Positions 56,437 to 64,000 of a stretch of 64,000 nt of DNA are shown here, piece after piece. Origin of the DNA: Carnegiea gigantea (taxonomy: Eukaryota; Streptophyta; Magnoliopsida; Caryophyllales; Cactaceae); NCBI GenBank assembly GCA_029747015.1, contig JAKOGI010000026.1, positions 1,162,817 to 1,226,816 on the forward strand, in the 5' to 3' direction. Both the position numbers and the translations under genes were made by a program. Under the pieces are notes generated by a model. The model saw nothing but the letters and a program-made list of their open reading frames with translations, did no database searches and had not been told where the DNA came from. How positions within the stretch are numbered: position 1 is the first letter of the stretch; every line of letters begins with the position of its first letter.

Positions 56437-56869
56437 TTATGTCACTTTTCTTTTTTTTTTCCCCCCTCAAGTCTATTGAATTTTTTAGGCTACAATTTTG
56501 GGCTGATATTTTGGGCTATTAATAGCATTTTCATGGTGTATTTGAAACAATTACAAACTTTACATATATCATTTAATTTATTCCTTACATTTTATTTATT
56601 TTATTTTGTGCATTATTATTACAGTTTTATTTGTATATTATAGACGAGCAAAGGTCTATTTACATATTCCATGAATACCCACTTTTACGAATATGCTAAT
56701 TTATTTTATGCATTTATTCATATATTTATTTATAACTTCTTAATAATTTAATATGGAGCAAGATTAAATTTCCTTTTAAGGCCACTTCGTTATCTCAACC
56801 TGCAACTGCATAGGCTATATGAACACTCAATTGAAATGCAATGCTCAGCTTAATTAATTTAAATGGAGA
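56437..56869. other. AT-rich spacer
   Basis: T-rich and AT-rich DNA with no gene or repeat ends recognised. Confidence 0.4.
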
Positions 56870-57855
56870 TTAATTAAAATAATCATCATAGTTTAGACTC
56901 GGGCTATTACATCTGTCAACATTGACTTCAAATTGCCCCAACCAGTTTTGTAAATAATCGAGCCTCCCCAACCAATAAGCAGATTTTACTGTGAACGCGG
57001 CATCAGTCTGAGGCAACCGATACCATGAATGAGGGGATAGGAAAGAATTAATGGGAATTTTGGTTATTGCTTGAGCATCATCCCTTGAGAAGAGGGAGGT
57101 GATCATACTCGCTTTCCACGTTCCATTATCGGCTGCTAACAGGTTTGCCACCATGAGGTTAGGGTCCGCCCCTTCATGGCGCTCCGGGACTGGCCCATAC
57201 ATGATCTTCGAGAAGCCATGGATCTTTCGTCACTCATACTGGGCAGTTGTTACCTAGCCTTCCCCTTTGTCCTTCCACCATGAGAGCTTTTGCTCCCCAA
57301 ATTGCGTATAGCTTGGGTCAAAGCCTCGTTAACCCTCCAGAAAGCTGTCTCTCGGGAAGTAATTGACTTTTAATAGGCGCGCCAGTAGAGAACTCTCGTT
57401 CGTACGGATTCTGCATCCCTGCTTGGCTAGCATAGCCTCATTAAAGTGCTTAGCTCTCTAAAACCCGTTCTCCCCATCCACTTGGGCAAGCAAAGTTGAT
57501 CCCATTGCCCCTAGTGGTGCCATTGATGATGAACGAGGATAAAATAGTGGATACGAAACGCATAATCCTATTGACCCAGCTCTCGTCAAAGCCCATTTCC
57601 CACGTATCTGCCTCCAAAAAACACCACTCAAATCCTATTGTAAGCTTTGCTCATATCCAGCTTCAATGCACATACCTCTCTACCGCCCTTTGTCTTCCTT
57701 TTCATATGATGAAAGATCTCAAAAGCAACAAGAGCGTTATCCATAATAATGTGTTTTGGAACAAAAATGCTGTGTGTTAAGAAATCAATTGCTGAAGCAA
57801 CCTCTTGATTTTGTTGGCCACAGTATTGGAAGCTATTTTGTAGAGCACGTTACAT
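56870..57855 (-). pseudogene. LINE reverse-transcriptase fragment with internal deletion
   Basis: On the minus strand near 57700-57630 the translation reads NALVAFEIFHHMKRKTKG and ALKLDMSKAY, RT block A with its catalytic Asp. Then come STILSSFIINGTTRGN near 57560-57500 and, directly, ALNEAMLAKQG and ARLLKVNYFP (57450-57370), which belong far downstream in a normal LINE RT. The FADD block that should lie between is missing, so about 0.7 kb or more was deleted near 57485. The remaining part to 56870 has KIPINSFLSPHSWYRLPQTDAAFTVKSAYWL, the end-of-RT region. Stops and frame breaks are present. Confidence 0.75.
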
Positions 57856-57861
57856 AAGCTG

Positions 57862-58252
57862 TGTTAGTAAACAAGGACTTACCTTGATGCGGAAATGAGA
57901 TTGACTTGATCTTTGTTCTGCTTGATATCTACCCACGTTCAAGGATGAAGAGTGGCTACTAGAGTCACTGGATGTGTCACGCTACCAAACCCAAACCCAC
58001 TTAGATGGCTAAGTTGAGTGAGGAATGAAACAGAGAGATTATTTGAGAGCTAATAGCTTTTCTGATGTGTTACTGCTTGGATGATTCAACCCATAAATCA
58101 CCCACTCTTTTATAGTGGCACATAACCATAGAATGTAATCTTGCAAATTAATATATCATCAAGGCTGATTAATGCATAATCAAACCTCTATTGTAACAGC
58201 CAAATTAACCCATGATTATGGACATTAAGTTTGTGACCGTTACCGGTCAACA
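57862..58252 (-). repeat. copia 3' LTR (second family)
   Basis: The minus strand begins TGTTGACCGGTAACGGTCAC and ends TTTACTAACA, giving TGTT...AACA ends, 391 bp. A short inverted repeat TGACCG-TTAC-CGGTCA (58234-58249) sits at the start. CACTATAAAAG near 58110 is a good TATA box in the right orientation, so transcription would start roughly 30 bases downstream. The partner LTR is outside the window, so the ends rest on the adjacent purine tract and TG/CA rule. Confidence 0.6.
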
Positions 58253-59269
58253 GCTTCCCCTAGGTCACAAAGACTAAGAATCCATATATCTCTCTGCCAG
58301 CTGACTTCCTCACGCTTCATACTGGGAATGGAGCGTGCGACCAAAAATAAAACATTAGTGCTATATCAAGTCACTATCTAACTGACATAACACTCTCACG
58401 AAATATCAATACCCCGAATCATTCATATACACCACCAAAGGCATACACTGTCCCTTTATGCCTGATATTTCAATTGATTATATACTAAATATAATCGCCC
58501 GGGCTTGATATGGTGATGGAAAAATGATTCTTCCTTAGACAATTAAAATAATCCATCTTAGCATGACTGCTTTCCTAACGTGCTCCGCTGGACCGTATAC
58601 ATCTTGGCCCTTGGATAACACATTAAGGTAGCAAAATAAAATTCGACTTCATATTATAACTCTAAGTCAAGGGGTATTGCTAATGAGGGTCACACAGTGA
58701 TAAGGAAAGGGAACTTACTCATCACGCATCAGATAGGTCGATTTTCAGCATATACAGTATGATAGTGTGCCATGGTATAGCTCCTCCTAAACTGGGCATG
58801 TCACTTTTCTATGCCATGCGAATCACAGGCTTGGCTTTTACCTAAAAAACCAACCTGAGCTACTAAATTAAGATACCCAGTGTTAATCTCAGTACTCAAG
58901 ATTCGACTATAAGGCTTCGATATGAAAACTTATTTCATATTCGACTCCCCCTGAGTCTCATCTTAGACTTACTAAGGTGACTATATTTTCTATTCATACA
59001 CTCTTAGTATGAATAATCAATATTGCACGCCCAGTGCCAATATGATTTAGTCTCATCCTGTCTGCTACTCAAGCGTCAGGGCGATTGCCTGTATGACTTG
59101 GCCAATCAGAAGCCTGGTGACATAACAATGTGCCTTATAACATACTTGTATATTTATGAACATTTGAAAAAGAAACATCATTCTTTATTTCATAAATATT
59201 TAATACAAGTAATAACATGTCCATCATACATTTAGATACATCCAAAAAACTAAGTCCTACGTAGACCTA
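58253..59269 (-). other. copia 3' spacer with purine tract at its end
   Basis: About 1 kb between the end of RNase H and the LTR. The minus strand just before the LTR reads CCTAGGGGAAGC (58264-58253), the polypurine tract. A second purine run (CAGGGGGAG) lies at about 58946-58954. No conserved reading frame is seen; it may be untranslated or a lost extra ORF. Confidence 0.5.
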
Positions 59270-59801
59270 AGCTCATCAGCTGAGCTTTTAAAAGCGTCTC
59301 TCGGAATAGGCTTAGTCAAAGGATCTACTATCATCCTACTTGTAGATACATACTTAATGGCAATTTATTTCTCTTTTACGGTGTTTTGTACAAAATAATA
59401 GCGCCTCTTAATATGCTTAGTCTTCCTGTGGAACTTTAGATCTCTTGCAAATTGGATAGCAGCAGTATTGTCACATAATATTTCTACATGATCATTAACC
59501 CGGGAGTGAGATCAAGATCTTGTAGAAAACTCCTTAGCCATATTGACTCTTGAGTAGCAAGATAGCAAGCAACATACTCTGCTTCCACAGTTAAAAGTGC
59601 TATGCAGTCTTGTTTCTTACTGTACCAAGATACTACTCCCCCGCCTAGGGTGAACACATATCTTGAGGTCGACCTAGATTCGTCTAAATCACCACCCCAA
59701 TCAGCATCTGTATATCCTCTCAGCTTAAGATCTCTACTTTGGTAGCAAAGAACCAGGTCACTCGTACCATGCAGGTAACAAAAGATCCTTTTGACGGCTT
59801 G
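59270..59801 (-). pseudogene. copia RNase H (second family)
   Basis: The minus strand shows HGTSDLVLCYQSRDLKLRGYTDADW and then SWYSKKQDCIALLTVEAEYVA, followed by WLRSFLQDL. These are the catalytic Asp (YTDADW) and Glu (TVEAEY, normally TTEAEY) blocks of copia RNase H. Frame breaks separate it from RT. Confidence 0.75.
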
Positions 59802-60850
59802 CTAGTGCGCAGGCCCTGGGTTGCTTTGGTAACGACTTACCAAACCAACCGTAAAGCAAATGTCTAGCCGTGTACACAACATAGCATACATTAGACTTCC
59901 TGTTGCACTAGCGCAAGGAACGTTGTTCATCCTTTCCTTCTCTTTATCTGTCTTAGGACACTGGTTGAGACTTAAGGTTAAACCCTTTTCAACTGGAGTA
60001 TCCATGGGTTTAGAGTAATGTATTCGAAAACGTTCTAAGATTTTGTTAATGTATGCCTCTTGGCTTAATCCAAGAAGCCTTTTACGACGATTTCGAGTTA
60101 TCTCTACGCCTAAGACATACCTGGCCTCACCCATGTCCTTCATCTCGAAGATGGAGGACAACCACTGCTTAGTGGTTTGGATCATCTCCATGTTGTTTCC
60201 AGCCAGTAGTACATCATCAACATACAAAGTAAGAAACAATCCCCTTTATAGTTTTCTTGATATACACACAGTGATCTTCAGAAACCATGTTTAAGCCAAA
60301 ACAAATAATGGCTTCATGGAATCTGAAGTACCACGCTCTGGAAGACTGCTTGAGACCATAAATGGATCTTTTAAGATGACAAACTTTGTCCTCTTGACCT
60401 TTCAATACAAAACCAATAGGCTGATCCATGTAAATCTCTTCTTCAAGGTTTCCATTAAGAAAAGCAGTCTTTATATCCATTTGGAACAATTCTAAATCTA
60501 AAGTTTCCATTAAGGAAAGTAGTCTTTATGTCCATTTAGAACGATTCTAAATCCAAATGGGCAACTAAGGCTAAAAGAAGGCGAATAGAGGTAATTCTCA
60601 CCACAGGAGAAAAAGTCTCTTCATAGTCTACCCCTTCTATTAAGGTAAATCCTGTCACCACTAAACGGGTCTTGAACTTATCAATTGATCCATATGCCCG
60701 ACGTTTTATTTTGAAAACCCACTTGTTTCCAATTTATTTACATCCGGGAGGAAGATCAACAAGTTCCCAAACCTCATTTCTCGCCATAGAGTCTATTTCA
60801 TCCCTCATGGCTTCCGTCCACTCTTTATGGTTTGGTGAATCGATAGTCTC
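59802..60850 (-). pseudogene. copia reverse transcriptase (second family) with a 55-bp tandem duplication
   Basis: Frames 60510-60217 and 60239-59802 cover the RT: FQMDIKTAFLNGNLEEEIYMDQP, RSIYGLKQSSRAWY, LYVDDVLLAGNN (catalytic YVDD), then MKDMGEARYVLGVEI and SATGSLMYAMLCTRLDI. The two frames overlap by a frameshift just before YVDD. A 55-bp unit is duplicated in tandem at 60449-60558, shifting the frame a second time. Further RT N-terminal blocks extend to about 60850. Confidence 0.85.
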
Positions 60851-60876
60851 TTGAAAAGAGGTAGACTCTTCTATTT

Positions 60877-62405
60877 CTAAAGGAGTAAATAGGAATATCT
60901 CCTCTTCGATTTGAAAATATCATCGAGGTATTCTTCCATACTCACTCGTCCGAAGCACAGGACCTGTGCTGGTTTGACCCTCTGAGGTATTCCTCCCCCT
61001 ATCCCTAAGAGGTATAGAATCCTCAGTTGAGAGAGAATCATTGTCATTATGTTGAACAATTGGACTAACCTTGTGTTCATGTACTGGAGAAGGAGGACGA
61101 ACCTCATTCTTAGGTTGATTCTCTTGGGCAACCAACAACTCATCATCTCTTCCAAACAACGAAAGAGTACTATCCTCGGTGACACGGTGAGTGTTTAAAT
61201 CCTCCCCCTCACCGAGGGATAGTCGATCATTTGGTGGTAATTCATACAACATCGTGCCCTGTTTGGTTTCGCCAATGCTCGGGAACTCATCCTCAAGGAA
61301 CTCAACATTACATGAATCTACTTCTGTCATGCCACCATTAGGGTGTTCACCATACATAACATATCCCTGAGAATGTTCGGGATATTGAATGAACACCATT
61401 TGAGTGGCCCTTGGACAAAGTTTCCCATGTTTGTGAGTTGCGTTATGTACATAACCATCCGAACCCCATGGACGTAAATGTTCCAAGGTAGGCTTTCTAC
61501 CATGCCAGGACTCATATAGGGTAACGGATATACTCTTGCTAGGTACACGGTTAAGAATGCAAGCTGCCGTAAGCAGTTTATCTCCCCAAAAACTAATTGG
61601 GAGGTTGGCGTGTGTCATCATTGACCTGACCATATCAAGTAATATTCGATTCCTACGCTCTGCCACACTGTTTTGTTGTAGAGTGCTGGGAATCATGAGG
61701 TGTCTTCGTATACCCTTTTCCTTACAAAATTCTTTGAACATATATGAGAGGTATTCATGAGCACGAGCAGGTCGAAGAGTCTTAACTCTATGATCTAATT
61801 GGGTCTCAACCTTAGCAATAAAACGTTTGAACACATCAAGTGCTTCATAGTTATATGATAATAGGTACACATACCCATACATTGAATAATCATTTATGAA
61901 GGTGAGGAAATAGAAAGCCCCATTACGTGCTTTTACATTTATGGGTCCACAAATATCACGAGTTGATAAGCTCTAAAGGGCTTGACGCCCTTGAAGCCTT
62001 ACCAAAAGATTTTACGGTCGCCTTGCCAACTAGACACGACTCACATCTATGCATCTTAATCTTAGTGAGTGGGTCTAAAAGATCTTCTTTAGCTAACCTA
62101 CTCATCCTATCTTGGCCAATATGACCAAGCCTAGCATGCCATTTAATAGATTGAGAATCAGAATCAAAACTTGAGACAAAAACATAAGGAGAATTATTAT
62201 AACAATTATCCAAATCTAATACAAGAAAATTGTTCTTTAAAATTGCGTGGCCAAACACATTGCCACCATATATAATGTTCAAACCATCTCGACAAGAACT
62301 AAAATCAAAACCTGATTTCATTAAAGAAACTAAAGACAAAAGAGAAACTCGCACCCCAGGTGCATAGAGGGCATAAAAAAGAAGCAGCTTATTTCTTTCT
62401 TGCAA
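60877..62405 (-). pseudogene. copia integrase (second family), first Asp block degraded
   Basis: Frame 62405-61956 has WHARLGHIGQDRM and CESC, the HHCC zinc finger of GAG-pre-integrase. Frame 61882-60920 has FKEFCKEKGIRRHL, then PSTLQQNSVAERRNRILLDMVRSMM. This holds the third catalytic residue (E of AERRN) but the usual SDRGGEY Asp block reads PARAHEY, so the second Asp is gone. WHGRKPTLEHLRPWG marks the C-terminal part. It cannot be active. Confidence 0.8.
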
Positions 62406-62411
62406 GATGAG

Positions 62412-63508
62412 CTAGTACGTTCCAATGCCTAGAACGTCTTCTTCACTGCTGTTACCCAGCACGACAGTTTGTGAACCCACCAGGTACCGGTGGAAATCCA
62501 CAAACCCAGCTCTATCCCGAACTATGTGCTTACTTACTCCCGTATCTATAATCCAATTAGGAAGAGAATTAGCAACTAATGCATGGGAGCATACATATAA
62601 CTCAGGATAACAAGTGGAAGAAAGTACCTTCTTCGGCTTAGGACAATCCCGAGCATAGTGACCTTTCTTTCCACAATTATAGCACTTCACACGTGCTATA
62701 TTGATCCTTCCATTGCCTTTGGCCTTCTGTTTTTTGGCAATCCCGGCCTTCAACCTACCATTCTGAGGGGAGCGATAACCATTCTTGGCCTGTCGGCCTC
62801 GGTTATTCTTGTTGCCTTTAGGCCTATTTTCCTTGGCAACAAAAGCAACATGAGAAGTGCCCAACATTTTCAGGCGTTCTTCTTCCATTTCAATGTGGCT
62901 TTGGACCTCAGCAAAGGTCTTGATATGTTCAGAATGTGCCAAGACAGTCTTGACATGATTCCAATACTGAGAATCCACAGGGAGAGCCCGAATCACATTT
63001 AGGACTTGCTCCCCTTCAGAAATTTCCTTACCAGCAGCCTTGAGATCACGCATTATGCCACTCATAATTCGTAAATGCTCAATCATGGTATGACTTGAAT
63101 CCATTTGGTATTGAATCCACTTGAGTTGCAAGGTACAAAGCCTTGTCTCAGATGTTTGACCAAAACGGATTTTGAGTTAGTCCCACATGTCCTTAGCTGT
63201 GAGACACAGCTCAAGTTCTCTAATAAGGTCGTCGTGCATGAAATACAACATAGTAAATCGTGCCCTTCGATCCTTATTGGACCAATCTTGGTAGGCCTGT
63301 AAGCTTTCTTGATACTGCACAGAAGAAATATCAATGGCTTGCCATCCTTATCCGTGTCAGATAGCGGAAACTTGGCTACCGTCAAATGTTCCAGTAGGTC
63401 CCTCTCATTTAGAAGATACTGAATCTTCCATTTCTACATGTTATAGTTAGACCCGTCTAATTTCTGACTAGTGAAAAGCTCATTAATTATTGCGCTTTTA
63501 GCTGCCAT
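62412..63508 (-). pseudogene. copia gag and protease (second family)
   Basis: The ATG at 63508 (MAAKSAIINELF) is followed by an early in-frame stop near 63437. The frame 63131-62412 has IRALPVDSQYWNHVKTVLAHSEHIKTFAEVQSHIEMEEERL, typical of copia gag, then CYNCGKKGHYARDC, a perfect CCHC zinc knuckle. Next is WIIDTGVSKHIV, where the protease active site reads DTGVS instead of DTGAS. A stop at 62412 ends the frame, after which integrase follows. At least three lesions. Confidence 0.85.
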
Positions 63509-63845
63509 ATCTACAAGTTAATATTAAAAGATAGACATAAGGCACATGTTTTTTTAAGTAATTAAATTATTAAAGTTTCATCGTTCATGTCATATGATCG
63601 AAAATTTCGCCAAGCTCATAATCATCTTATATAATCATGAACTAGAAAATTTAAATAACTTAATTACAACAATATTTTCATAAAAATATTCATATGGACC
63701 ACAATATGTTAAACAAATTAACATTTAGACAAATATCACATAGATATTTTATTGCTTTGTATGTAAAACTAATTTACATAACGATTATTTCTTCAACTCA
63801 TATGTATGCAAAACTAATTCATATAATCTTAATGGTTATTTATTT

Positions 63846-63908
<63 letters not shown>

Positions 63909-64000
63909 ATAATAACATATAAAACAAATTTATATGTTTTTGAGCATAGAATTGCTAACATCTAAACATTAAACATATTAATGTATTCAAAATCAAAACT
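63509..64000 (-). other. copia 5' leader, AT-rich, reaching the window edge
   Basis: Non-coding leader of the element, with an (AT)n run. No primer site or LTR end is seen before 64000. Confidence 0.5.
63849..63904. repeat. (AT)n microsatellite
   Basis: About 28 AT units. Like the run at 33494-33553 it lies in transposon-derived DNA. Confidence 0.95.

Larger units (their letters stand above)
57862..64000 (-). mobile_element. Degenerate Ty1/copia retrotransposon, 5' LTR beyond the window
   Basis: On the minus strand gag (63508-62600), protease, integrase, RT, RNase H, a 1-kb 3' spacer, a purine tract and the 3' LTR (57862-58252) follow in copia order. The 5' leader reaches the window edge without an LTR or primer site, so the element is longer than what is seen. 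Every domain has frame breaks. It is clearly a different family from the copia element at 16.4-21.6 kb, judged by LTR and protein sequence. Confidence 0.85.

Overview
This window is nuclear DNA of a flowering plant, most likely a eudicot. It is AT-rich, has spliced genes with GT/AG introns, a plant-consensus histone H4, a DUF688 gene (a plant-specific family), and a dense mixture of plant transposable elements. The species cannot be named from the sequence. No bacterial or organellar features, CRISPR arrays, tRNA or rRNA genes were found.

Only three loci look like live host genes. They are a DUF688-family gene on the minus strand (coding 23366-25782, with an inferred non-coding first exon up to about 27.2 kb), an intronless histone H4 gene on the plus strand (41863-42174), and a six-exon BSD-domain gene on the plus strand (46114-55242, 287 codable residues). 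They show no operon-like link. Each sits between repeats, and two carry transposons in their introns.

Layout: 1-1860 is a decayed LINE on the minus strand. 1861-3010 holds Helitron-like AT-rich repeats. 3155-4190 is a broken FAR1/MULE-transposase-like gene. 5336-15617 is an Athila-like LTR retrotransposon (minus strand) with both LTRs, PBS and PPT but no reverse transcriptase or integrase, interrupted by a solo LTR at 8564-9885. 15715-15967 is a TRIM-like element. 16041-22579 is a hAT-like element with an 8-bp target duplication, split by a whole copia element (16417-21570) and by a solo LTR rich in heat-shock-element-like motifs (22055-22569). 29057-32142 is a PIF/Harbinger element with remains of both of its genes. 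32655-33558 is a Helitron. 33559-40615 is a directly repeated segment of about 1.7 kb whose second copy received a MITE, a second small insertion, and inside that a gag-only LTR element (37071-40444). 42.7-45.5 kb is a cluster of MITEs. 56870-57855 is a LINE reverse-transcriptase fragment, and 57862-64000 is a degenerate copia element running off the right edge.

Most insertions can be placed in order of age by nesting, because target-site duplications, PBS and PPT sites can be read directly. The most unusual items are the heat-shock-motif array, a MITE family built from a roughly 10-bp TTCAAC-type repeat (five copies), the paired empty and filled sites in the 33.6-40.6 kb duplication, and shared GC-rich CACGGTC-type palindromic modules in unrelated retroelements. 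All boundaries were read by eye; percent identities are estimates.
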